Notes under the pieces: model-generated | What the model was told of the DNA's origin: nothing | Seen by the model: the letters and a program-made list of their open reading frames with translations, nothing else | The model's database searches: none | Program-made: the position numbers and the translations under genes | In this document: piece by piece, positions 1-5,141 of the stretch | How the letters are laid out: each line of letters opens with the position of its first letter | How positions within the stretch are numbered: position 1 is the stretch's first letter | Assembly (NCBI GenBank): GCA_019242465.1 | Contig: JAFAVL010000344.1 | Coordinates: forward strand, 1 to 5,141 | From: Chroococcidiopsidaceae cyanobacterium CP_BM_RX_35 | GTDB taxonomy: Bacteria > Cyanobacteriota > Cyanobacteriia > Cyanobacteriales > Chroococcidiopsidaceae | DNA: 5,141 nt | Direction of reading: 5' to 3'

Positions 1-121
1 GTCACCGTTCTCAAGGGAGGCAACCTCCACCGAGCGAGGTGACTTCGTGAAAGCAGGGTTGACCGATTTCGCGGTCAATTGGGAACCGTCGCCCGATTAC
101 TTGTATTGGTGTTCACTGTAG
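1..121 (+). other. Hairpin-rich left edge, possible decayed right end of an IS200/IS605 (TnpB) element
   Basis: No intact gene is visible. The segment is GC-richer than what follows and full of inverted repeats: GTCACC (1-6) with GGTGAC (38-43), GGAGG (16-20) with CCTCC (24-28), and a 7-bp stem at 59-78. In the frame starting at base 3, bases 39-59 read VTS-stop-KQG. This resembles the SVKQE-like tail common at the C-terminus of TnpB proteins, with a stop in the middle. The frame starting at base 2 stays open to a TAG at 119-121 but gives no recognisable protein. TnpB genes end in a structured region that doubles as the guide (omega) RNA and transposon right end, which would fit the hairpins. 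This is a weak inference from a short tail. A structured RNA cut by the window edge is the main alternative. Confidence 0.25.
59..78. repeat. Perfect 7-bp inverted repeat (hairpin)
   Basis: TTGACCG (59-65) and CGGTCAA (72-78) pair perfectly around a 6-nt loop. There is no T-run after it on the + strand, so it does not look like a terminator for a gene coming from the left. It may be the end hairpin of a mobile element or part of a structured RNA. Confidence 0.55.
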
Positions 122-164
122 TTAAACAAAGCGTTAACACCATTTGGTTGAGTAACAATGCAAT

Positions 165-194
165 CTTTACTTAAAGTTTACACAATCTTTATCC
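165..194 (+). promoter_or_regulatory. Three 11-bp-phased TTTA repeats, Pho-box-like or HLR1-like operator
   Basis: TTTA occurs at 166-169, 177-180 and 188-191, exactly 11 bp apart, inside the 8-mers CTTTACTT (165-172), GTTTACAC (176-183) and CTTTATCC (187-194), each separated by 3 bp. Cyanobacterial Pho boxes bound by SphR are tandem 8-bp repeats with 3-bp spacers, and RpaB sites (HLR1) are paired TTTACA-type repeats. The spacing fits the first and the base content is partly like both. The outer copies CAATCTTTA (161-169 and 183-191) are identical over 9 bp. A weak -10 candidate, TACTAT, lies at 215-220, so the last repeat would sit near the -35 position, as in sites where an OmpR/PhoB-type regulator activates. 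The target gene would be the PEP-CTERM protein downstream. Confidence 0.35.
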
Positions 195-359
195 GTCAAT
201 TTTATTTTCTCGGATACTATTTTTAGTGTAAGGGATAGCTGTTTGGTCATGCTGAGTGCAATTAAGCTCTCGGCTAGCTCCAATGACTACCAATGCCTAG
301 TTTTGCTTTCTGAGCATATCTACCTGACCACAACCCACAACAAACGTAAGTACAAACCT

Positions 360-929
360 ATGCAGCTCAAATCACTTGCTACATTTAGCGGTATTGCAAC
401 TTTAGTTGCAGTTGGTGCATTGGCGAACGTGAAGCCTGCTAGCGCAGCTCCCGCCAGTGGCATCTTGAACTTCGGCGGGGATGTTGCCTTCACAACTACC
501 TCTTTCGATTTCAGCGGTACGCCTGTTGTTTCAAAAACCAGCACTGGAACATTTGCCTCCCTTATTGGTGATCCTGTAACGGTTACAAGCTTTGCTGCAC
601 CCACAACTGATGTCCCTGGCTTTGTGAGTGTTGGTGGATATAGCTTCAATCTCACAGGCTTTAATCCAAATACTGATGTAGTAATTGGTGCATCTCCCAA
701 TGGTCAGACCACAGCGACTGTGGCTACAAACGGCAACTGGACTGGTGGTGGTGGAATATCAGATGGTCTAGGTACCTTCACTGCCCAAGTTACGAGTCCA
801 ACTACTTACTCAGCTTCTATCACAGCTAATCCTGTGCCAGAACCATCTGAGACACTAGGTGTCCTTGCACTAGGTGCTGTTGGTGGCGGCATGGCCTTTC
901 TCCGCAAGCGTCAGTCTGTTAACGTGTAA
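360..929 (+). CDS. PEP-CTERM domain secreted surface protein
   Basis: A 189-residue exported protein of unknown specific role. The start at 360 is chosen because it opens directly into a signal peptide: Lys4, a hydrophobic stretch around residues 11-22, and an ASA signal-peptidase site at 27-29. The same frame runs back to ATG 249 or TTG 243, but that adds about 39 residues without signal character and would bury the signal peptide. The mature part (30-155) is rich in Gly, Ser, Thr and Val with almost no charge or Cys, as in adhesin-like or matrix proteins. The C-terminus is a textbook PEP-CTERM signal: VPEPS at 159-163, a hydrophobic helix at about 166-180, then a basic LRKRQ cluster. In this family an exosortase, not encoded here, cleaves near the PEP motif and releases or anchors the protein at the surface. 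No strong Shine-Dalgarno sequence precedes ATG 360, which is not unusual in cyanobacteria. Phased repeats at 165-194 may regulate it, and the gene ends just before a strong terminator. Confidence 0.88.
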   Translation: MQLKSLATFSGIATLVAVGALANVKPASAAPASGILNFGGDVAFTTTSFDFSGTPVVSKTSTGTFASLIGDPVTVTSFAAPTTDVPGFVSVGGYSFNLTGFNPNTDVVIGASPNGQTTATVATNGNWTGGGGISDGLGTFTAQVTSPTTYSASITANPVPEPSETLGVLALGAVGGGMAFLRKRQSVNV

Positions 930-953
930 GCTACTGTACAAGGTTAACTAAAT

Positions 954-991
954 AAACCCTCAGTTTCAGAACTTCGCAGCTGAGGGTTTTT
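954..991. terminator. Bidirectional rho-independent terminator between convergent genes
   Basis: AAACCCTCAG (954-963) pairs perfectly with CTGAGGGTTT (980-989). On the + strand the stem runs into TTTTT (987-991), ending the PEP-CTERM gene 25 bp after its stop. On the - strand the same stem is followed by TTTATTTAG, so it can also end the acyltransferase gene, whose stop lies at 1037. One hairpin therefore probably serves both convergent transcripts. Confidence 0.85.
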
Positions 992-1036
992 ACTTTAAAT
1001 CAAAGATTTGAACGAAGCAGGAAGAAAACACTAAAC

Positions 1037-1831
1037 TCAGCTTTGACTAAGTTTAGGTAAGTTTTCGGAGTAGCTAGATACTTCTGGGACAAGTTGGCCA
1101 GATTCAAGAATTTTTGCTATTTCTTGCAAAAGCATTCCACCATCGTGTCCATTCCAGGCTTTATGGTCAGCAGCGCATACAATGTAAGCAGTTGGACGCA
1201 CTGTTGGCACTCCTTCAAGTGCAATAACTCTGTCTCGAACTCGTCCCATTGCTACTATCGCGGAAGTCGAAAAAGCAAATGGAATTAAAGTATCGACTTC
1301 GGGCAAACAAGTAACTTGAATTGTACCTACCCCTTTTCGCACAAACCAATGTTGATCCAGGAGAAATTTGAGGAGAGCTCGACGGAGGAAGCCAAAAGGA
1401 ACAAAACCCCCATACCGATTTAAAGTGGCATATAGTTTCTGATCCTCTTCCCTTACTTCTGGGGCTCGTTCTGCAATTTCCATTGCTAAGGTCTGAAGTG
1501 TCTTTTGTCCAGCGTCCTCAATCATCATAACAGGGGCGTGAAACCTGTCATTATTCACAGAAAGACCAACATCAACATTCCCAAATAAAATCTTTTTTTT
1601 GTTGCCAGTGACAAAGTGATTAAGATGAGGATGTTGTGAAAGGGCAAGTGCAGTAGCGCGAACGAGTAGATGAGTATATGTAATTTTTGTGGTTTGATTA
1701 GAGGCGATAATATTTCTTGATGCCGTCATATCAACTTCAAGAATTTCGACAAATCCGCTTTTTTCAGATACGCGAATCCCGTCTCTCATCCATTGCTCAG
1801 CTTGACTTAAGGACAAAATTTGATCTTTCAT
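1037..1831 (-). CDS. Stand-alone 2-oxoacid dehydrogenase E2-type acyltransferase (catalytic domain only)
   Basis: A 264-residue protein matching only the catalytic domain of E2 (dihydrolipoamide acyltransferase; CAT-like fold). The lipoyl and E3-binding domains that normally precede it are absent. Visible family landmarks are VEILEVDMTA at 28-37, a helix with LVRATALALSQHP at 56-68, FGNVDVGLSV at 83-92, HAPVM at 98-102 (usually VVPVI) and the active-site block ADHKAWNGHDGG at 221-232. This corresponds to DHRxxDG: the catalytic His is H223, while the usual Asp is Asn227. Asn here is, as I recall, also present in Azotobacter E2p, so it need not kill activity. Residues 140-166 form a basic and hydrophobic insert seen in stand-alone relatives. 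Without a swinging lipoyl arm it is unlikely to serve a dehydrogenase complex. E2-like single-domain enzymes acetylate intermediates in tetronate pathways (Agg4, AbyA4), so acyl transfer to a small molecule is the best guess. The start is supported by AGAGGAA at 1834-1840, close to the ATG. It is the last of three - strand genes, 194 bp after the exporter. Confidence 0.85.
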   Translation of the reverse strand: MKDQILSLSQAEQWMRDGIRVSEKSGFVEILEVDMTASRNIIASNQTTKITYTHLLVRATALALSQHPHLNHFVTGNKKKILFGNVDVGLSVNNDRFHAPVMMIEDAGQKTLQTLAMEIAERAPEVREEDQKLYATLNRYGGFVPFGFLRRALLKFLLDQHWFVRKGVGTIQVTCLPEVDTLIPFAFSTSAIVAMGRVRDRVIALEGVPTVRPTAYIVCAADHKAWNGHDGGMLLQEIAKILESGQLVPEVSSYSENLPKLSQS

Positions 1832-1840
1832 AGTTCCTCT

Positions 1841-2020
1841 TTTGGAAACAATCTGCCTCCGTTTCCAGGTTCTTCAGAAACTGGCTATCCAGGTCCGCCA
1901 TATTACGAAGGGCGGTTCTCCAACGGTCCAGTGTTTGTTGAAGATCTCACACCAAAAATGGGATTGCCAGCTAGTGCTCTTCATGACTTTGGTATTAGCG
2001 GCAGTACCTCGGGATACGGT
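1841..2020 (+). pseudogene. Truncated remnant of a GDSL/SGNH lipase-esterase
   Basis: This stretch lies between two - strand genes, but its + strand reads 60 uninterrupted codons of clear GDSL-lipase character: FGNNLPPFPG, then GPPYYEGRFSNGPVFVE (1892-1942), then a helix ending in PKMGLPASALHDF and GISGSTSG. In intact cyanobacterial and proteobacterial lipases of this type, FGDSLSDxGN carries the catalytic Ser and is followed by PPYxxGRFSNGPVWVEYL and FGGATTG. Here the GDSLSD part is missing, although a GN remains at the left break. The later GxND and DxxH blocks, which carry the rest of the active site, are also missing. An in-frame TAA (1808-1810) lies just upstream, and to the right the frame runs into the antisense of the exporter. 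It cannot be an active hydrolase. The lack of internal stops or frameshifts suggests recent truncation. The remnant overlaps the ribosome-binding site of the acyltransferase gene and ends 5 bp before the exporter stop codon. Confidence 0.75.
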
Positions 2021-2025
2021 CACAG

Positions 2026-3276
2026 TCATGCAGATAAAAAGAACTCGTGGACTTTTTGGTTCATTAATAACCACAGCGACAGCAAGATTAGTAATCCTCC
2101 ACAGGTAGTGTAGATAAGCGGAATGTTATGATTTGTGAGATCTGCAATGATACCACTAAGTCCCATAGCAATAGGATTTAAACCACTCGAAAGTGTAATC
2201 AACAGACTAAAGACTCGTCCTCTGATTTCACTGGGGATAGTGATTTGTAAGATAGTTATTGCAATTACATTAATAATTCCGATCATCATACCTAACATAG
2301 CCATTATGACCAAAGCGATCGATGGGCTGTTAGTAAAACCCAGTGAACCGAATGCAAATGCACTACCAAGCAGCGAAGATGATAACAAGGCAATTCTAGC
2401 TTTTCCAGAAAACTTAATGATACTGATAAGTATATAGCCTAAGAGAGAGCCTACACCAAATGCCGCCCAGAGAAAACCATATAAACTCGCTCCAGCTTTT
2501 AGAAAGCCCTCGACATAAAAAGGCAGTAAGACAAAAATTGTTACAGCAAAGACATTCAAAGCTGCTGCTGCTAAGAATATAGCTTTGATTCCAGCTCTGC
2601 TCCAAATATAATGGAAGCCTTCGACAGTGGATACTTGAAACTCATTAAATGCCTTCTTCCAAGAGTTGCTCTTTTTAGGAAGAGTTTGAGGAATTGTGAT
2701 AAAAGACTCGCTAGTGGCAGTGAAGAGATATGACAAGCCATTAATGAGAAATAGCATCGGGGCTCCTAACAGCTGAAATAGAACGCCTCCTAATCCCTGA
2801 CCAATCAAAGTCGCAATCTGGACAGAAGCTTGATTTAAGGAATTACCACTAGCAACCTTGTCTTCTGGTAAGATGTCGGGAATAGCAGCAGAAATAGCTG
2901 GCTTGAAGAAAGCATCAATAATTGCAACAACACTGGACATCACAAACAGCCAGACAATAATGAAGTCTGAAGCCCTGGGAGCAATAAACAGCAAACCCGC
3001 TTGAGAAAGAACCATAAGACCAGCAAAGAGATCGCAGCAAATAATGATAGTACGCCGAGAATAGCGGTCAGCAAAGGTTCCAGCGATCGGTCCAAGCAGC
3101 ACAGATGGTAGTGCAGAAGCCATCATAATTAGCCCGATTAAAGTGGCAGAACCTGTTGTTTGCTTGAGCCAAAACAGCATCGCGATCGTAGAAATTTGAT
3201 TTCCAATTTGACTAATCAACTGTCCCTGCCAAAGCAGAAAAAAGTTTCGATTCATTAACATTGAGGATTGTCTCAT
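2026..3276 (-). CDS. Major facilitator superfamily exporter, DHA3 (EntS/MefA-like) type
   Basis: A 416-residue inner-membrane protein with about twelve hydrophobic segments, the normal length for the drug:proton antiporter DHA3 group, which includes enterobactin exporter EntS and macrolide pump MefA. It opens with NRNFFLLWQGQLISQIGNQ (9-27), typical of the group. MFS motif A is intact after TM2: GTFADRYSRR at 66-75. The conserved loop FFKPAISAAIPDILPEDK (123-140) and the later IPSEIRGRVFSLL (347-359) also match. A polar stretch at about 196-228 is the central cytoplasmic loop between the two six-helix halves. It probably exports a small lipophilic or siderophore-like compound by proton antiport. 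Its place between a glycosyltransferase and an acyltransferase suggests their product as cargo, which is inference. The start is supported by AGAGGA at 3282-3287, 6 bp from the ATG. The gene looks AT-richer than the glycosyltransferase and holds all three GCGATCG cores of the window. Confidence 0.9.
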   Translation of the reverse strand: MRQSSMLMNRNFFLLWQGQLISQIGNQISTIAMLFWLKQTTGSATLIGLIMMASALPSVLLGPIAGTFADRYSRRTIIICCDLFAGLMVLSQAGLLFIAPRASDFIIVWLFVMSSVVAIIDAFFKPAISAAIPDILPEDKVASGNSLNQASVQIATLIGQGLGGVLFQLLGAPMLFLINGLSYLFTATSESFITIPQTLPKKSNSWKKAFNEFQVSTVEGFHYIWSRAGIKAIFLAAAALNVFAVTIFVLLPFYVEGFLKAGASLYGFLWAAFGVGSLLGYILISIIKFSGKARIALLSSSLLGSAFAFGSLGFTNSPSIALVIMAMLGMMIGIINVIAITILQITIPSEIRGRVFSLLITLSSGLNPIAMGLSGIIADLTNHNIPLIYTTCGGLLILLSLWLLMNQKVHEFFLSA

Positions 3277-3650
3277 TTTATTCCTCTAGGCCGTGCCTCC
3301 GAACATAACTCACTATGGTAGGTTGCCTGATAGCAATAATCTACTCAACAATATCGAATCGCTTTGAGGGAAAAACTTTGTTGCATCAGGAGCTGGATAG
3401 TAAATCCTGTATGCTATAAGCCATCAATGTATAGATTTTGGATAAGTGCTCCTAATACAATAATCTATAAAGGAGCTGAATTAAATCTCCTCTGTTCATT
3501 TAACAGCAGTTTAACTGGTTGCTCAACAGTAGTTCTACTAAAAACCTTACCTTAGTTTTCTAGTCAATGCAGCAAATATACGGTTTTAGGATCTAGAGGA
3601 TTTTTGGTGAGCCAGATGGCGTTAACAGCTTAAAATCTAACGTTTTGTAG
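3277..3650. other. 374-bp AT-rich spacer with gene debris, between glycosyltransferase stop and exporter start
   Basis: No intact gene is recognisable on either strand. A + strand frame (3364-3555) has an unusual composition and no family resemblance. On the - strand, bases 3548-3414 read two open pieces split by a TAG, again unrecognised. Near the exporter, a 35-nt piece repeats the end of the glycosyltransferase gene (separate entry). The octamer CAGCTCCT occurs twice on the - strand about 80 bp apart. The exporter promoter should lie here. A possible - strand pair is TTGAGC and TTAAAT with 17-bp spacing (near 3495-3525), but each box matches only four of six consensus bases. I see no convincing terminator after the glycosyltransferase, so read-through into the exporter is possible. 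Confidence 0.5.
3321..3355 (-). pseudogene. Degenerate 35-nt copy of a glycosyltransferase C-terminus
   Basis: On the - strand this reads DIVE-stop-IIAIRQP. The glycosyltransferase next door reads DIVDQVIATGQP at residues 408-419 (3685-3719). The two stretches match at 27 of 35 nucleotides without gaps, including runs of 11 and 9, and they sit 364 bp apart in the same orientation. The stop in the middle shows it is not coding. It probably marks the tail of a decayed second glycosyltransferase or a partial tandem duplication. Similarity fades on both sides, so chance resemblance is not fully excluded. Confidence 0.5.
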
Positions 3651-4940
3651 CTATTTATGACTTCTGATATGACCTGTTAGCACGGGTTGACCAGTAGCAA
3701 TAACTTGATCAACAATATCTGCAGCTTGCACCACTCCACCAGATTGGAGAATTGATTTTTGCAGCTTTGCAGCACTTAGACGAAAAGAATCTTCGGTTAA
3801 AACTCTCTGAACTGCTGTACGAAGTCTAGGGATATTGAGTTTAGCTAATGGAACGACTTCACCAGCACCAGTCCAGCGCAAACGCGCTCCTACACCGGGC
3901 TGATCGGTGGCTATAGGAATAGCAACCATAGGTACTCCGTAGCTTAAAGACTCCAACGTCGTGTTGAGACCGCCATGAGTTATGGTGAGCGTTGCTTTAG
4001 CTAGCAGCTCGCGTTGGGGTGCGTATTTGACAACGAGGGGTGTACCAGGTAGATTCTGCAACTCTTCTGGGCGACCCCCTCCTCCCAAGGAAATAACGAG
4101 TTGGCAGCCTAGTCCCTCACAAGCTGCTGCAATATAGTGGAAAATCTCCTGTCTGCGGTTCTGCAATGTTCCGAGAGAAGCATAAATTAAAGGTTGTCCG
4201 GTCAGTTGCTCAAAGGGGAAAGGAACTGTTCGCAGTGAAGACTTTTGAAACGGTCCAACATAGTGAAAGCATTCTGGTAACCTAGTGCGAGGAAAGTCAA
4301 AAGCAGCTGTTTGCTGACAGATTTGAGCAAACGGAGAGCAAGTGTCGTTAGCACCTCTATGAGCGGGTAACTTCCATTGCTTCCGATAGTGGGCAAGAAC
4401 CGCAGTAATTGGTTGGATCAGCCAGTCATGCACAAAGTACCCCATCTGGTTACGTAGGCAAGCCCACCAACTGTTGTCGTAGTCCCAGGGGGTGAAAATG
4501 GGGGGTATACTTGCCTCATAATTGGCAGCCAACGCACTACATACGTTAACAAAGGGAATGCGCAGGTACTCTGCCACCGTCCCGCCAACGGGTTCACCCT
4601 GATCGACTAGCAGGATCTCTATACCTGCCTGTTTGAGTGCAGCAGGGGCTTCGCGGCAGAGCATATCGGTTGCGTTCCGGGTAACCATGACTCCATAGCG
4701 CACAGCCGCCAACCCACTCAGAGTTCCCATTTTTGCAGAAAATCGGTCTAAAGAGCCAAGTGGATGTTCAGACTTACCAAGAGAACAGAATTCCAATCCT
4801 TCCGCCAGAACTTTAGATTCAACATCTGGGATTTGAAAGAAGGTAACGCCATGTCCACGTTGTTTTAGTTCTTTTCCCAGAGCCATCATCGTGTCAACGT
4901 GGCTAGACACAGGTGGAAAAATAGCACCAATATGAGTCAT
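3651..4940 (-). CDS. GT1-family glycosyltransferase, zeaxanthin/macrolide glucosyltransferase (CrtX/MGT) type
   Basis: A 429-residue cytosolic or membrane-associated enzyme of the two-domain GT-B fold, full length for the family. It should move a sugar, probably glucose from UDP-glucose, onto a hydroxyl of a lipophilic acceptor. The N-terminal acceptor domain starts with IGAIFPPVSSHVDTMMALGKEL; His14 lies where family members place the catalytic base. LIYASLGTLQNRR (251-263) begins the nucleotide-sugar domain. KYAPQRELL (305-313) and THGGLNTTLESLSYGVPMV (321-339) with P342 and DQPG (346-349) form the GT1 signature that binds the sugar donor. The DQPGVGARL ending is especially like CrtX carotenoid glucosyltransferases, but MGT enzymes on polyketides share it, so the acceptor is open. 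No Shine-Dalgarno sequence precedes the ATG. An 11-bp palindrome (4953-4963) lies just upstream. It is the first of three - strand genes and stands 374 bp before the exporter. Confidence 0.9.
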   Translation of the reverse strand: MTHIGAIFPPVSSHVDTMMALGKELKQRGHGVTFFQIPDVESKVLAEGLEFCSLGKSEHPLGSLDRFSAKMGTLSGLAAVRYGVMVTRNATDMLCREAPAALKQAGIEILLVDQGEPVGGTVAEYLRIPFVNVCSALAANYEASIPPIFTPWDYDNSWWACLRNQMGYFVHDWLIQPITAVLAHYRKQWKLPAHRGANDTCSPFAQICQQTAAFDFPRTRLPECFHYVGPFQKSSLRTVPFPFEQLTGQPLIYASLGTLQNRRQEIFHYIAAACEGLGCQLVISLGGGGRPEELQNLPGTPLVVKYAPQRELLAKATLTITHGGLNTTLESLSYGVPMVAIPIATDQPGVGARLRWTGAGEVVPLAKLNIPRLRTAVQRVLTEDSFRLSAAKLQKSILQSGGVVQAADIVDQVIATGQPVLTGHIRSHK

Positions 4941-4952
4941 AGGAGAGATGTT

Positions 4953-4963
4953 CTACTTAGTAG
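4953..4963. repeat. 11-bp palindrome upstream of the glycosyltransferase
   Basis: CTACT and AGTAG flank a single central T, 13 to 23 bp before the glycosyltransferase start codon on the - strand. It may be a repressor half-site pair or a small hairpin in the 5' leader near the ribosome-binding region. Short palindromes arise by chance, so the role is unproven. Confidence 0.35.
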
Positions 4964-5030
4964 CAATGAGTGAACTGAGCAAAATGCTAACTATAGCCTA
5001 TTTGTAAAAAGTAATGTGTGATTCAGGTCC

Positions 5031-5059
5031 TTGACTAGTATAAGCTTTGGTAATATATT
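5031..5059 (+). promoter_or_regulatory. Sigma-70-type promoter pointing out of the right edge
   Basis: TTGACT (5031-5036) and TATATT (5054-5059) each match five of six consensus bases and are exactly 17 bp apart. Transcription would start near 5066 and run rightwards. No start codon with a convincing frame is seen before the window ends, so the gene it serves would begin outside. It diverges from the glycosyltransferase. Confidence 0.55.
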
Positions 5060-5141
5060 CATATTCTTCATTACAAGGTAAGCTCGATCCCAAAGAAGAT
5101 AATTAAGCAGATCTATCAGCTTGGTGTGTTTCGTTTCATCG

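Larger units (their letters stand above)
4941..5141. other. Upstream region of the glycosyltransferase, divergent from an off-window transcript
   Basis: No gene is recognised. On the - strand, TATAGT at 4995-4990 is a five-of-six match to a -10 box and would start transcription about 43 bp before the glycosyltransferase ATG, but no good -35 box stands behind it. An open - strand frame runs from the right edge to a TAG at 4991-4993 (about 49 codons). It has no family likeness and is probably chance. Confidence 0.35.

Noticed and set aside
243..359. N-terminal extension of the PEP-CTERM protein from TTG 243 or ATG 249
   Set aside because: The extension has no signal or domain character and would place the clear signal peptide 39 residues inside the protein.
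1094..1288. Small + strand frame inside the acyltransferase gene
   Set aside because: It is fully antisense to a well-supported gene and has no domain likeness; a shadow frame.
1820..2113. The longer + strand frame around the lipase remnant as a working 97-residue gene
   Set aside because: It starts at a TTG inside the acyltransferase gene, its lipase likeness covers only about 1841-2020, and its tail is the antisense of the exporter. The catalytic blocks are missing, so a pseudogene fragment fits better.
3414..3548. Two open - strand pieces in the 374-bp gap as a broken gene
   Set aside because: They are split by a stop, resemble no family I know, and are short enough to be chance.
3364..3555. 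63-residue + strand frame in the glycosyltransferase-exporter gap
   Set aside because: It has no ribosome-binding site and an odd composition rich in Cys, Ser and Leu with no recognisable motif; treated as spacer.
3627..3652. AGCT/AAAA inverted repeat at the glycosyltransferase stop as a terminator
   Set aside because: The stem is AT-rich with a bulge, and no T-run follows it on the - strand.
4991..5140. Open - strand frame at the right edge as the end of another gene
   Set aside because: About 49 open codons in AT-rich DNA are not rare, no family is recognised, and a strong + strand promoter lies within it. It could change if extended sequence shows a gene.

Overview
The window looks like chromosomal DNA from a cyanobacterium, perhaps a filamentous one. 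The evidence is a cyanobacterial-style PEP-CTERM surface protein, a remnant of a GDSL lipase of the kind common in cyanobacteria, GCGATCG cores (the inner part of the HIP1 repeat) in one gene, and moderate to low GC with long AT-rich spacers. The assignment is inferred from these family signs, not from a marker gene.

Layout, left to right. Bases 1-121 are a hairpin-rich segment that may be the decayed right end of an IS200/IS605 (TnpB-type) element. Next comes a promoter region with three TTTA repeats at exact 11-bp spacing, then a secreted PEP-CTERM protein on the + strand (360-929). A strong hairpin terminator (954-991) separates it from three genes on the - strand and can serve both directions. 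Read in their own direction, those genes are a GT1/CrtX-like glycosyltransferase (4940-3651), a DHA3-type major facilitator exporter (3276-2026) and a stand-alone E2-type acyltransferase catalytic domain (1831-1037). The right edge (4941-5141) has a good sigma-70-type promoter pointing out of the window.

The three - strand genes could form a tailoring-and-export set: one enzyme glycosylates a small lipophilic molecule, one acylates it, and the exporter removes it. No scaffold-building enzyme (PKS, NRPS, terpene synthase) lies in the window, so the substrate is unknown. The gaps are wide (374 and 194 bp), so co-transcription is not shown.

Both gaps hold gene debris. The 194-bp gap carries about 60 codons of a GDSL/SGNH lipase on the opposite strand, cut just inside the catalytic-serine block. 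The 374-bp gap carries a 35-nt degenerate copy of the end of the glycosyltransferase gene. Together they suggest the cassette was assembled or reshuffled by recombination, and these junctions are the most informative part of the window. I do not see a clear new defence system, CRISPR array, tRNA or rRNA.
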